Below, one piece after another: positions 38,756 through 52,362 of a stretch of DNA of 64,000 nucleotides (positions within the stretch are counted from its first letter, which is position 1; every line of letters begins with the position of its first letter). A program made the position numbers and the translations under genes. The notes under the pieces are model-generated. The model saw only the letters and a list, made by a program, of their open reading frames with translations, was not told the origin of the DNA and searched no databases. This DNA is from Crocodylus rhombifer (lineage: Eukaryota > Chordata > Crocodylia > Crocodylidae): contig JAVSML010025154.1 of the NCBI GenBank assembly GCA_038503035.1, positions 310,001-374,000 on the forward strand, written 5' to 3'.

Positions 38756-39704
38756 GAAAAGAACACAGCAATGGGCCTAGATTTTTAGAAATGACCACTG
38801 ATTTTTGTGTCCAGTTTAAGGTGTCTTAATGGGTTCTGATTCTTGGAGGGCAGATTATAAGCTCTTTCAACAAATTAGCCCCTTTAAGTTTTCTCAAGTC
38901 AGGCACCCAAAAATGAATGCATTAAAAAATGATTTGACAATTCTTCATACATTTGATGTCTAAAAATGCACTTCATACAGTAAAAATTAAAAATGTAATA
39001 GTTGTTGTTGGGTATAATGTTACATTTATAGCTGGTTTGAAAAATAAGAAGTCAGAATATTAACATATAGGTTGTTCCACTAGTAACTAGTGTGCCATTG
39101 GCAGGTGCATTTAGCTGCTGGATGGTATTCCAATACAAATTAACTAATATGTATTGGCCACCTCCTTTTCAAATTTGGATTCAACATTACAGACAAATCA
39201 TGTCTATATTAGTTTTCATAACAGTCAAAAAAACTTCAAGCCAATGTCTATAAAGACCCTAGAAGAGATATGGTATTCTTTGATGTCTTTGCCAACCATG
39301 AAATTAGACTCAAATCATTTTTAAAAGAGTTCACTTTGCCTTATTAATTGCCAGGTGTACCAAGTATCTTACTGTGATTATGAGAAAAAAACTGGAAAAC
39401 AGTTCATTGTAACTTCCAAAAACACCCTTATAATGTTATCTGAATGGTTATCTTTAGGGAAAAAGAAATTAGTTTTCCCACAGGGGGGCATTGTCTGTCA
39501 AGGAGTGGCATCAGGGGGTAGAAAGAGTAGAGTCTCAGGGCTGGGGCAAGTGGCTGGGCTTCCCAGCCTCCGGGCTGCAGTCTAAATGTATATAAGTGTT
39601 TGGCAGATTGGGGTAATCTGTTCCCCTGCAGAGGTGAACTAACTTAGATCAGGCCAGCTATTTTTGGTCTTTTTAAACATCCATGGAAACTTGTACAATT
39701 AGGC

Positions 39705-39742
39705 ATTTAGATCAACCTAATTGCAGTTAGGTCAATCTAAAT
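39705..39742. repeat. Imperfect hairpin
   Basis: ATTTAGATCAACCTAA and TTAGGTCAATCTAAAT pair at 14 of 16 positions around a 6-nt loop (TTGCAG). It may be a remnant of a longer palindromic element that includes the GATCAGGCC segment near 39647. Confidence 0.5.
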
Positions 39743-40843
39743 GTAACTTCTGTATCTATCCTTGGATTTTAAGTGCTTTGGAAATCATCATATGAAAGTC
39801 ACCACAAAAAGTTCAAGACTTGTGGCCTGCAAGATCTGATAATTATAGAAAATATGTAAATATTCAGATCAATTATTAAGTTATTGATGCTGTTCTACAA
39901 TTGTTTAGTCCAAAGAAATAAGTAACCTCGATTTCAAGTGTCATAGTTCCTCCTTCACATCCCATTAAATGTAATATTCGAACTGTCCTACCTCCAAACA
40001 AGAAATGAAACCATTTCACATCCTTAATGTTTTGTTTCATAATGCTAAATATATGGAGTAGTCTCTGCCACAAATCAGAATAAAGAAGAATGGAAACTGC
40101 TCTTATAGTTGCTTTCATTCACTTTGTACATTGCTGGCATCATAAATTTCTAGTGCTGCTCTGACAGCCCTGACAAGTACACTTTTAGAAATTCTGGTGA
40201 AGATTATAACATTTCCAAAATGTTACCATAGTTTACACAGGCTAAGAAATCCAAGACACTGTGTGCACTTTCACATGGCACCAATACGAACTAAGTACAT
40301 AGTTTCTATCTTAAACAGAATTAAAATTGTAGCCTTGGGAATTTTAACATACCATGCATAAAGTCCACCTGAATATTATCCTACTTGCCAACTATAATCA
40401 GTGTATAATACAATTAACCCTATAACAAAGCTTATGGACAATCATAGTTTCAGAACAAACTTCTAAATGCACTTATGCAAACTTTCTTTCCATGCCAAAT
40501 GAAGACTGACTTCTCAGCACAGAAATTTTCTGCAGTTTATAATGTAGACATTTTAATTATGATTAAAATATTGAAATATAAAATATTTGAGTTTAATTAC
40601 TCATTTTAAGAGGTATTTCTTACTCTATGTAAAATTATACTGAATTTAGGTTCAATCATTCTTTTGACAACAATAAAAACTGTGCAAATTTTTTATGAGA
40701 TCTATAAACTTCCTATACTGCCCTGAGTTATGATCCAGTATACCTAGGTGTGTTCTCATAACATACTCTGGCTCATCCCATTATTACTTCAAGTTAGTAC
40801 ATTAAAAGTATGCTCTTTCCACTCTCATGTCTATTTACATTTA

Positions 40844-41101
<258 letters not shown>

Positions 41102-41197
41102 TTAAAAGATTCAATCTTATATCTCTCACTTAAAAACCAGTTCTGCAGTAAAGCTTCTATTTGCCCCTAGAGAGTACACTGACACCAGCAGACTCTT

Positions 41198-41345
41198 CCT
41201 ATGCCTGAAGAAGGGTGCTTGTGACCAAAAGTTTGTAAAGAACTATTTTTCCAACTATTCAGTTGGTCTAATAAAAGATAGCGCATCCAACCAAAGAACC
41301 TTGTTTGTCTATGTCCTTAGACCAACGTGACTACAATCAACACTC
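41198..41345 (+). mobile_element. Penelope-like element terminus next to exon 2
   Basis: On the plus strand, CTGAAGA (41205-41211) is followed by a possible short stem GGT/ACC (41214-41216 and 41224-41226), then AAAA where hammerheads have GAAA. Next come the perfect hairpin CCAACT-ATTC-AGTTGG (41251-41266), GGTCTAATAAAAGATAGC and an end like AGACCAACGTGACTACAATC. It lies about 140 bp upstream of exon 2 in gene direction and is antisense to the gene. Confidence 0.6.
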
Positions 41346-41387
41346 CCAAGTTCTCCATTTGGCTTACCAGTAAATGATTTCAGAGGA

Positions 41388-41705
41388 CATGGGCGACTGG
41401 TCCCGCCTTAGTCAGGGGGAGGCACGTGCTGCCCCCACTTCCCCCCCAGCAACCAGTCAGTGACCCATGGCCAATCTCACTGATGGGGGGGGCACAGCTG
41501 ATCATGAGACGGCTGACTGCTGCAGCCACTTCTGGCCCTCCACTCCCTGGCCAGCACTTGCAGGGCGGGCACCCTCCCTGCCTGCCCCCGTCTGTCCTCC
41601 CCCCACTGCCCATTGTCTAAGTGGTGAGTGCAACCAGTCAGGGGAGCACCGCTGCTCTCAGGGGGTGCACATGCACCCCCATGAATCCCCTACGTATTGC
41701 CATGG
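41388..41705 (+). repeat. Second copy of the 18.46-kb GC-rich insert
   Basis: It starts ATGGGCGACTGGTCCC and ends near CCCTACGTATTGCCATGG, with a CACGTGCTNCCCCC block and GGGGGCAC-type runs shared with 18460-18739. It lies directly beyond the Penelope-like terminus in intron 1. Open frames through it are compositional. Confidence 0.5.
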
Positions 41706-42664
41706 GCACAGGATGTGATGTCATTTTGATTCCTTACAAAAAGCCAAGGAAAAAGACACCACAATAAAAAAGTTGAAGATTTCTATAGATTTCAATGGGA
41801 GCAAGAGTTGGCCTTGGGTGAGTATTTTATTAAATACAGAAGATCAAGGCACTTCCATTGTTCTACTGAAATTTCTTTCAATAAAATGTTTCAAAGAGAT
41901 TTCAAAAATTGTTTTGATTTTTAACAAAGCTAAATTCAGATATTTTCAGTTTCTCTGTAGCCCTGAATATTGAGTGCAGACTCAGCACACTGGGATAATA
42001 CTGTTAAAGTCGGAGCAATTTCAGAATGTGTCGCTCTACTGCTAAATATAATAATTTGCAGAGGCTATTACTTGATTAAAATAAAAGTAATAGGCAATGA
42101 AACTACACAAATGCTCTGGTTCTAAAACTGATGCTGCCACATAGAAAAAGAAGATGTTTTAACAGAAAAAATGTTGACTCTGAAATGGGGGAAAAATGGT
42201 GTAGCATCAAATAAAGCCACTTGGCAAAATTTAATCTAATAATCTGTCTCTATGTCTCGTGCATCAAAACAGGTACTCTTTTTCCAGTGAAACTGCACAG
42301 CCTACACAGCCAGTCTTCTATAAATACCAAGGAAAAGAGCAGAAATTAATTAAGACGGTTTATAAGAGTGTGCAAAATTCATCCACCGGGGGCACACTGC
42401 TAAATTTAAACACAAAAGGAACACAAGGAACCCAAAAGCTGTGTTTGCCACACAATTGTGGAGGGTAGTTTGTGGAGAGAAAATTTCACTGATTCCTCCA
42501 CAATAGTTTATAAAATGTAATTACATCTCAGGGCACAGAGTATGCTTCCTCCTTCTTAAAAAATAAGGTTAAAAATCATCAGCTCAATAATTGCTACAAC
42601 TCCACTGATTTCAACAAAGGTACCTCAAGGATCTATCTGCCCCTTGGCTAGTCATTTTACCTAC

Positions 42665-42808
42665 AGAGCCTGTGACTACTGTGCAGTATTGGTGTGTGAT
42701 AGGAAAAAGCTGTTCGCCAACAGTACTGCACAGTAACGTGTTTATACAAGCACTAAATCACTACGCAGTAATGAGTGCACAGTCAGCATCTCATGTAGGT
42801 GTGGCCAT
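42665..42808. mobile_element. Foldback element fragment related to 38.5 kb
   Basis: TACTGTGCAGTA and TACTGCACAGTA form a perfect 12-bp inverted pair around a loop of about 32 nt. A second stretch has CTACGCAGTAATGAGTGCACAG. The right end GCATCTCATGTAGGTGTGGCC is shared with the 38.5-kb element. Confidence 0.55.
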
Positions 42809-43978
42809 TGCATAATCTGTTGCTCCTTCTTCATGCCAGACAATTATAATACAGTTGTCATTTAATGGTATATTTTGGATAATATGAGCTAGAAGAAATG
42901 ATCCTCTCAGTTTCAGAAAATCTGATTTGTTTAGCATGCATCTCATTTCTAGTTTCACTAAAGCAAGCTCTCCACTTGTGCGGCCTTCTATGAGTGAAGA
43001 TATTTGTGGTCTTGCCTTCTCTAACATAAATACATAGCAACATATATAAAAAAACAAACAAACCACGAACCAAAAAAACCCAACATAACAAAACACAAAT
43101 AATCTACCAAAACAGGGCACTCATTGCACACTATTCTCTCCAGGGGAAAAAGATAAGCAAACAAATAACATGTGACTAATGTTACTCTTGCACTCCTGGA
43201 ACTTGCCCAGATGCTATGCTGATGAGTGCACTATCAGGGTCTATATAGAATAGAAGAGACAAATTTATTACACATTAACTTATTTTGAATAGGAGGGTTT
43301 GGTAGGTGTTTGCGGCTTTGCCAAGCAGCATACTTGCTTACTGTAGGAAGTTATGTTTAGGTGCTTGTCTTTATAGAGGTCTGAGAATGGTTAGTTGGAA
43401 GTGAAGGTGTGTTCAAAACAGGTCAGCAGAAGCTGCATTTAGAAAGACAGTAAATAAGCACATGCCTATCTTTAGATACATACATAATCCTAATAATTTC
43501 AATAGTAGTATGTGTATGGCATAAATGGATGAGATTGTTTTGATGGATGTGCTACCAGAGTAGGAGCCCTCAGTGATTAAGAGATCTCCAAAGCCCTGAG
43601 ACCATCCTGCTAAACTGCTGGAAGGTTTGTGTTTGCTTGCTCATTTTATGGGTATTTTTTAAAAGTATGCAACGTTGTATTAATAACAATTGGATAGAAA
43701 GTTGATAGTTATTTCAATAGGGCTGCTAAAATGAGTAAAAATTTGCACAAGAATAAGAGTTCAAAGAATTAGATTCTTACAGAAAAACCCATTTTTTCTT
43801 GTTATTCTTTGTTTCACTGCAATTTTCAATTCATGGAAATTTGGCTGTTTAACAGTGATCTACTGACTATAAGACAGAGTTAAAATATCTGCAGGTAAAG
43901 AGAGTCACATATTCAGTCACAGTTTGTGAGCATGTTTGCTACCTACACACCCTCCTGCCACAGAGCTCTGCTCTCTAG

Positions 43979-44615
43979 GGCTAGGAATAGAAGTTACACA
44001 TAAACTGTTTTAAGTGATCAGAAACTGGTCTAAACCTGTAACAGAACAGAAGCTCAGTGCACATAAACCAGTTTCAAAATGGCTGAAACTGGTTTAGGAT
44101 AAACCTAGTTGAATGTTGTATCAGACTTAACTGATTTGGGTCAAACCAATTTATGAAACTTCTGTCCCAGACCTCTTCCTGGCTGGGGTCTGGGACCAGG
44201 GAGGGGGGTTAAACCCACCTTCCCCCAAGGACAGAGCTGCCCTGCTGCTAAATTTACTGCTGGATGTGGCTGTGGACTACAAATCCCAGAGGCATCTGGA
44301 AGCAAGAAGCAGGAAGAGGAAGTAAAGAGCAACCCTGCAGAGTCCTGCTGCTGTGATTCTGGACTACAAATCCCACAGACCTCAGGGGTAGCAGGACGAG
44401 GAAGCAAACACACAGCCTGTGCTGGCTATGTGCCAGAGAGCCGTGTTCTACTGCCCCCCAGCTTCTGGCCTAAGCCACAGCAGGAATGTGGCTGCATTTC
44501 CAGAATCAAAAGTAAACGTGTCCAATTGTTTTTCAGTTTAATCTCTGCATCTTATCCTAACCTGCAAAGACTGAATCAATTCAACCTTGGGCTTTTTGAC
44601 TGTCTGTACTTGGAC
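43979..44615 (-). mobile_element. TIR transposon family T1, copy E (variant interior, inverted)
   Basis: This copy is in the opposite orientation to A-D. Its plus-strand left edge, GGCTAGGAATAGAAG, is the element's right terminus. Its far edge is a worn version of GGGACAGACA. The AAACCAGTTT-rich part is at 44000-44160. The middle differs from A-D and instead contains two ACTACAAATCCCA motifs (44276-44289 and 44363-44376). It therefore shares ends and tail with the family but belongs to a second interior type together with copy F. Confidence 0.72.
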
Positions 44616-45969
44616 TACCAAGTCTGTATTTACGCCACTATTTTTAAAACTTCCTTTCTTCTGGTCTAAATAAAAACCTGTGCTCAGCCTACTAACATTC
44701 ATGTCTGGGAACAATTCCTGCCTTGTTTCTAGGTCTACCAATGAAATAAAGATTAGAAATAAAAACAAACAAAAAAACCTCATGAAGAAATATTTATGAG
44801 AATTTCCAATTGCGTCTTGGAAAAGGTAATTTGACCCACCAATGTTTCAGCTTTGTTCTAAATCTACAGCGCACAATTTTCAGGTTGGTTCTAACTTGGA
44901 CAAAACAATTTCTCCTACTCCCATTATATCACCTCTCTTTAAAATAACTAAACTTTAGGGGCATCACAGGACCAGACATCTCCATGCTACAATCTGCAAA
45001 TTAAAAATGAGTTGTATAAGTGTGGTAAGTTCATGACGTTATATTTCAACCACAATGAAAAACACTTATCTTTGTCAACCTCAGTAAATATGTTCTAGAA
45101 GTGTGGCTAGTGAGGCAAGCTGGATTCAATAACCATGGTTGCTCAAGATTTCTAATAACTAATGCAATCTGTAGAGAACCCTCATTTCAAAGTGAATTAC
45201 TATGATGTTTCTGATCACACTACTTATTATTACTTTTTCCATAGAGAATTTGTAAAGATTATGACATACTGCACACCAGGCTTTTTGTCTTCACACAGAG
45301 CCACAAACAAAAGCAGTCTCTCGCCTTCCAAAGAATTAATTTGTTTAGCCATTATATTAAATAAATAAACAAATAATCTGAATGTTGGCTCAAAATTCTT
45401 CTCCCCATGTTACTTCCTGCATAACAATTTTCTTCTTTATATCCTCAAACACAGCATGCTGAAGCTGCTTCATGACTGCAGCCAGACATGCAGACATAGG
45501 TTGGTACAATGCCAGCCACCTCCAGTACCCTTAGAAAAGGCCAGCAATACAAAAAGCATTCACCTACCCCTCTGTTTATATGCATCCCAAAACAAGTACT
45601 TTATTTTGAACACTGTCTCTCACTGCCATAATGAATCTTCAAAAAACTGCCAATACATAGTTTTAAAATTTCTTATAGAATAGTTTGCACAGTAAAATAC
45701 AGTATTTTAACCTGCAATTGGAAGGTCAAATCTGCCTATAGTTACACCTATAGACTGCAGAGGAGTGGCAATTCACCTACCATTTTCCAGATTTGGCTGA
45801 AACTATTCAACTGGCATGTTCAAAACTCATGATGCAATCAATACTTATGCTGAATCTTATCCATACCGCATTTTAGGAATAGTAAAGATTAAGGACTTAG
45901 CAAAGGACTTGACAAACTTATGAATCACTCCCTTTCAACAAATATTAACCTATCCACTTCTGTGGCAAG

Positions 45970-46021
45970 CAAAAAAGAGAAAAGAAAAGAAACGAAAGAA
46001 AGAAAGAAAAAGAAGAAAGAG
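45970..46021 (+). repeat. Purine-rich (GAAA)n tract
   Basis: An imperfect run of AAAG/GAAA units, all purine except one C. It lies on the plus strand, antisense to EPAS1 transcription, so the transcript carries the pyrimidine version. Confidence 0.85.
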
Positions 46022-47053
46022 CTATATGGCACAAGTATATTTCATCCCTTGCAGAGTGTACAAGTAAAAGCCTGGGTTTAGTTCACCCAAAACTATGAGG
46101 ATTTAAAAGGAAAATGAGAGCCTCCATAACGTAACCACTAATACACCCATGGGGACTACACGGTGCTGAGCGCCCTCTGCGAGTTCCTCGTCCTAGGGAG
46201 TTGCAGGAACTCGGCACCTTGAAGATGTTTATTTTCCCACCCACACATCTATGCTGCAATTCCAAGCTGATTCTTCCCTATAAAACAATGAGAAAGGAAT
46301 GCTGAAGCTAAAAATCTCTGTAGAAAGCAACAAAATGACCCAGTTTGGAAACTCGCCTGGCAGCTCTCTCACCACACCTCAGTCTCCTTTTGGGATCCAT
46401 GCAGCTGTGTGTACGGAGGTAAGTTCAGAATGGAGAAAAAAGTTCCACTTCCCAGCAAAGATTTACCCAGACTACTTCAAGGATGTTTTAGAAATGATAA
46501 CTATATATGTACATGAGCCATAGGAAACGGAAAAGTCATGTTTCAGAACACAGAATATAAGTATAGCTCATAATTCCCCACAAAAGATTGTTAAGATGAT
46601 TCCCTACACACCCTTGATTTTGATTTGGAAAAGTCATTTATGTCACTGCACACAAGTAAAGAATTACCAATATGAATAATCGGGCCAACACATGCAATAC
46701 AATCCTCCACTAGCCAAATGAGCCCACGTTCAGTCAGGATAGAATTATTAAGAACCAGATGGTTATACCTTTGCTGAATAGCCCCTTGCAGCAGGAGCGG
46801 TATAACTGAAGTCAATATGAAAGTGTGGAGTAAGGTATTACTTACCAAGGAATTAAAATAATTAGAAGTTTGTCTTAAGAAACAAACCTTAGTCCATTGT
46901 GATAAATATCTGTAGCTCAACCTACTTTCACAACACTGAAACAGTTCCTTGTACATTCATTTCTGTCTTAAACATACGCCTTGGTAAAACTAACCTCAAT
47001 ACTTAACGCATACCTCCACTACGGTCACTGCTGTAACTGTGGCTTGCATAAAC

Positions 47054-47572
47054 ATATCATAGTATCATAGTAGTATCATAGTACTTAGGGTCAGAAAGGA
47101 CCTAAACAGATCATCAGTTCTAACCCCCTGCCCCAGGTAGGAACAGGTGCAGGGATCATATCACACCAGCCAAATATCTGTCCAGCCTCCTCTTGAAGAC
47201 CCCCAAGGTAGGAGAGAACACCACCTCCCTTGGGAGCCCATTCCAGAGCCTGGCAGCCCTAACTGTAAAGTAATCTCTCCTGATGTCCAGCCTGAACCTT
47301 TTCTCTAACAATTTGTGGCCGTTATTCCTAGTAACTCTGGGTGGTGCCCAGGAGAACAGAGCCTCACCCAATTCCCGCTGGTCCCCCTTGGTGAGTTTGT
47401 AAATGGCCACCAGATGCTCTCTCAGCCTTCTCTTGTGGAGGATGAATAAGTTCAGGCCCTTTAGCCTGTCTTTGTAGGGCCTGCCCGGCTGCCCTTTGAC
47501 CATGTGAGTGGCCCTCCTCTGGACCCTCTCAATGCTAGCCACATCCCTCTTGAAGTGCAGCACTCAGGACTA
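47054..47572 (-). mobile_element. CR1 LINE, 5'-truncated, with terminal ATCATAGT repeats
   Basis: The minus-strand frame reads IERVQRRATHMVKGQPGRPY, KDRLKGLNLFILHKRRLREH and FRLDIRRDYFTVRAARLWNG, the last part of CR1 ORF2, without a frameshift. The 3' end on the plus strand starts with several ATCATAGTA units (47056-47084), the short repeat typical of CR1 3' ends, followed by AGGGTCAGAAAGGACC. It looks less damaged than the copy at 20.3 kb. Confidence 0.93.
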
Positions 47573-48278
47573 GCCTAAAACTTGCTTGTTAGAGGCAAAG
47601 CCATGGCAGCACAGAAATCAGTGTGAGATGCAAAACCCATCTAAGAAGCTAAAGCTGAATAAATATAAAGGCAATTTAGCTATCTAGAGCTTCATTCCAC
47701 CAGGGTCACAATGCCATGGCACAGTTGCAAAAGTGACTGCTGTGTAGACACACCTTTTGTAATTCAGATTCTTTAAAAATAACTTTTTGTGTATTTGCAG
47801 ACAATTTAGTCATGGAATAATGAGAAATTATTTGCATTAGGCAATCCTTGTTGGTCACAGGTGTGAAGTCTTAACAGGTTTGACATAGCATTAGATGGCT
47901 TAATCTTGTTCTTGGTTGCAGCCATGTAATGCTTTTAATTTCCAGAGGTTCAAAATGAAAATTACATTTTTATATTTAAATATAGTTAATCCCTTCTTGA
48001 GCTGCATTAGTTGAAATACAAACAGCTTTTAGATGCATTCATATTTTTCTTTTTTAGTTTTTCTACTCCCATCCCTTGGCCTTCTCTCAATCAAGAATCC
48101 CTATCTACACTCAACATATCCCACCTTTAACCTCTCCAGGGGACACATACCCTTCTAATTTCCAGGTATATTTAGCAGCTGATACCCTAGCAATCTGCTT
48201 TAGAGATCCCTCTTTCCACTTCACACGTCAATGGTCTATTTAAGCTTACCTAGTGGATTTTGTGGTGTCAACAGTAGC

Positions 48279-48852
48279 CTTGTACAGACATTCAGTTTCT
48301 TCTGGGAGAGTTGCTGCTCTCCCAGGAGAAACCACAAATGTCTAGGCTTTTCTTCCAAGGTGAAAAATGGCCACTCCAAGAGAAAAATAACCTGGGGACA
48401 ACAAGGGTTAAATCACTCCCAGGAGAGTTTGGGACTGGAAATACCTGTACATGCCATGGTTTCTCTCAGAAGAGAACACAGTCCTCCAGCTTTTCCCCCT
48501 CCCCATCAGGGAGACAGTGTGTCACTTGCTAGACTCTGCTTCTCCAAAACACTCCCCCTTCACAATCCCTACTTTGTGCTGCTGGGAAATGCAAGAGGAT
48601 CATGGGCAGTTTGGGTGAACCAATCAGGGCTGCTTTATGCACTGTTGAGATCTGTCACTGGGCAGACAAAAGAAGCCTGGAGAGCATGCTGAGATGTGTG
48701 CACAGGGCCTTTACCCAGACTGCAAACTCTCCATATATCAGAGCTTTAGCATGCTGCATGTAAATATCCATAGACACAGATCTGGGTATGTTTCCCTATC
48801 TGGACAGCAAACCTGGGAGAATTCTCCCAGATTATCTGAATGTGTGTACCAG
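48279..48852. mobile_element. TIR element with internal hairpin and EcoRI-centred palindrome
   Basis: Ends CTTGTACAGACATTCAG (48279-48295) and, inverted, CTGGTACACACATTCAG (48836-48852) match at 15 of 17. Just inside the left end a hairpin is formed by 48296-48310 and 48317-48331, 14 of 15 paired with a 6-nt loop. Near the right end lies a perfect 18-bp palindrome, CTGGGAGAATTCTCCCAG (48813-48830). The 153-residue frame across the left half has no domain. The ACAGACATTC of the end also occurs in the T1 family terminus. Confidence 0.65.
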
Positions 48853-50719
48853 CCAGTGTTGGTTCATGGCTTTGCCTAAATTTATGCTTGTTGACAATGG
48901 CAGTAGCTGTGGGTATATACAAGTCTGCACACCTGCATACTTAGGACTAGCATCTAACAAGGTAGCTGATTTAACAGATTTAAGCAGAATTTTATAAATC
49001 TTACTTACAGTTAAACTCTGTACATACTAGACCTCTGAAGTTTCAGAATCATTACAGTTACCACTAAAATAGCTTAAATTAATATTTACCTGTACTGTGA
49101 ATACACAGAAGTTTAGAATTACATAGCTTCAGACTGACATCTCTAGACTTCGCTTTAAACACGGTGTATGAAAGCCTTGCCCTTGATATTAACAAGCACA
49201 TGCATTGTACATATGATCTTTAAGCCCTTGCAACTCTGCCACTTCAGAGGTCAAGAATCCAAAGAGAATTAAGCTGTCACACAAACCAGCAGCAGCAATA
49301 AATGCTGATTCCAAATGTTTACATATAAATTTTCAGAAGTTAACTTGTCGGACAAGAATACTACATTTCTTGGCAGAGAAAATGTAACAGAAAATATGCA
49401 TGATCTGCACCACACCAAAACTAACTGATCAAACTGATCTGACATTTAGAATAATAGAAATTTAACTGAAAAACAGAATTTCCAAGGTGACACAGCTGTT
49501 TACCCTAAATATGAATTCGGCTTTAGGTGTCATTGAAGACGTGAATTTGAACAGCAATAAATAAGATATACTAAACTCGTAGGGAGAGCTCAGGGGACTG
49601 ATCAGGTGGTGGGTTAGGAATTTGTTTCCACTTTCTATTGCTAATCATTTACCTCTCTTGAAGGTGGTTTGAGGATTATTTAGCAGTGGAATTAGAATTT
49701 ACAGAAAGATGTGTAAAAGAAAAAAAAATGTTTGGGGGAAAGATTAGGAACACCCCAGCACTTTTATTTTTTTTATGCCTGAGCACTTTTACAGTATCTA
49801 AAATCCATGCCACCATTAGAGTCTCCAGGACCTAAACTACTAGAAAAAAAAAGTGGCAAGAAATCTTCTGTGACTGTCCCACTTTGAAAACGAAAGGAGC
49901 AGCTTTTGGGGGAAGTTGGGTTTGTAATCTTCCACCCAAGTAAAAACTGCAGAAAGGACAGCTCCTTCCTAATGAAAGAGAAACTGATTATGTATGTTAC
50001 CTGTGCACTCTGATAACTGAGTGTTACTAGATTTGTACATTTTTATGGTTACATATTATAACATTAACCAAAACAATGTCAGTGAAAGTCTATAGGATTT
50101 ATGCCCTCTAATTTTCAGTAGGTCATATGGGAAACTAAAACTGCAAAGTTTGAATTAGGATTTTAGCAGCTATCCCTCGGCAGTTCTGTGATGCGTCTCA
50201 GATGCAAAGGTGTCCTATGGCTGTAGGGATGGCTTCAAGAGGCGAATGGCTCCAGCATTCCCTGTCGCTGTGGAGTCTGGCCAGGACGGGGGTATGGTTA
50301 ATACAAACAAATACATGGTTAGGGCTTCCCTGCCCCACAGAGCCCTAGCTCCTGTAACAGTGCCTTGGTGTCATTGACAGCTTTTCAAATTTATTGGCAC
50401 CTTTAAGCTGTTCCAATTTCAGTGGGGCTTTGGAAAAAAACAGGAGCCCAATATACAGAGCCAACACCAGATCAGGGTAGTACAAAGGTGATTTAAGGGA
50501 TGTTTACATACTGAAGTATAAAGGGCAACAGAGGAGCCTTTACACATACACACACACGGAGTGATGTACTGTGCACTCAGTCAGGCAAACCAGAAGGCCC
50601 TGGATCGAGGATACTTTTTATCTGAAGACAGGCTATGACAATGCAGCCATGACTCCATTTAGCACTGTACCAGGAAGGCCTGAGTAAGGCCTGAAATGGT
50701 AGGAAACCTAGGGCCAGGA

Positions 50720-51880
50720 AAGGCATTTTGGAGCGCCGCCCCTCACTGCTGATTGGCCAGGAGGCCCTAGAGTCCTTGCCACTTGCCGCGGATTGACAGA
50801 CAGACCCCCGTCAGGGTGGGGATGGCCTCCATCGTGGCTGCTCCCCTTCATGCTGTTCTACTAACCAGCAGCTTCCCCTGCCTCCAACGGGCTGCAGGGC
50901 TCTCCCACTGGGGAGCCACCATTTTATTTTTAGCAAATTTATATTATTTTGGTAGTGATTCTATGGGAAATCACAGCAAATGCCATTTTTTGCACTGGTT
51001 GTGGAACTTGCCAAAAGCGTGACTTAAATTAGTTCCCTGGTAATGAGTAGTAGCCCAGGTGGACTGAGCAGGGACTAAGGCCAGGTGGCTAATGAAGCAA
51101 TTAGCTGCATCTGATCCCTACATGCAGAAGACCTGGTCACATGACTAGGAGGAGGCTGGGCTTAGGGATTTAAGCCTTGAAGGGGGCAGCCCCTGTCTGC
51201 AGCAGGGAGTGAGGGGCTGCTCTTGGGAGTGAGGGGCTGCTGGAGATGGACAGGCAGGCACCCAAGCCACCTAGGAGAACTGGCGTGAAAATGCTCCTAT
51301 AGAGATGGGGCCTGTGGGCAACATTTGCCCTGAGGAAGGAAACTATTTGGTTTTGTGAAGCATCTGGCTTTTGTTTTTGTTGTTTAAACTGTAGACCAGA
51401 GGACCGGATTGTGGATACAGGGGTGGAGGAGGACACAAATAGGGGTACCTGGGTGGCACTTTGTGCCAGAAGATAGGTGTGAGCTAGAGGGCAGAGGCTG
51501 ATGTGGTGAGACTGGAACCCTGAGAGGCTGCCACCAAGGCAGGGTTCATACCAGGGAACCGAGGTCTTAAACAGTAGACCAAGGCTGAAGCTGTTGCCAG
51601 AGAAAAAGGGGGTCATGGCTACAGCAGCTGGGGTCCTAACAAGTGCTCAGAAGTGAACAGAATCAAAGCACTTGAGGGAAAGCCCAGGCGGCAGGTGGGG
51701 GGCCTGTCCTAGCTGGATGGGCAAGACAACCAGTAAGGTTACAAGAATCGGCTCCTGGAACAACAAACAGAATTACATCAGAGGAGTGGCAGGTGAGAGA
51801 CTGAAGGTGAGGTGTGGCCAGGGGCGAGCCAGCAGACAGGTCAGACCACAATTCCCCCCAGGGTACTACAAGCACCTTCT
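50720..51880. repeat. GC-rich repeat-like region, unclassified
   Basis: The composition differs sharply from the AT-rich surroundings. It includes a duplicated GGGAGTGAGGGGCTGCT near 51205-51242 and a GGGATTTAAGCC segment (51167-51178) that could be a remnant of a promoter-bearing repeat such as an LTR. No terminal repeats, primer-binding site or retroviral frame were found, so no family is assigned. Confidence 0.3.
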
Positions 51881-52362
51881 GGAGATTATTTGTAATGTCA
51901 TATAAAGAAACCATTGACAAACATGCCAGGAAGCACAGTCATACTGCAGGCTATCTTTGAAAACCTGAAATTGCACTACCCACCTTGTAAACCATCTTTT
52001 TCAAGCAAAAAAATATTCCCCTGCTGCTTGTCTTTGCTTTCTCCACTTTTACATTTATTATAATTGTAATAAAGCTAGGCTTCAAATTACATCACAAAGG
52101 TGAGGATAAAGTTCTAACAGTATCTGACACTAGATCTTTATCAATTATTTGTGTACATTGAGATTAAAGACTGTAATCTCATAGCCATCTTTCATTGTAG
52201 CAATCAGGCAATCTTGACAGCTAATCTAAAGGTCTGTACACATCATTACGCAGAAGCTCAGTAGGTATTGCTAAAATCTGCTTTCAGATAAGTCCAACTA
52301 TTCATCTAATCTTAAAGCACTTACCCAAAGATGTGCTTTATCTCTTCAGTAAAGAGTGAAGC

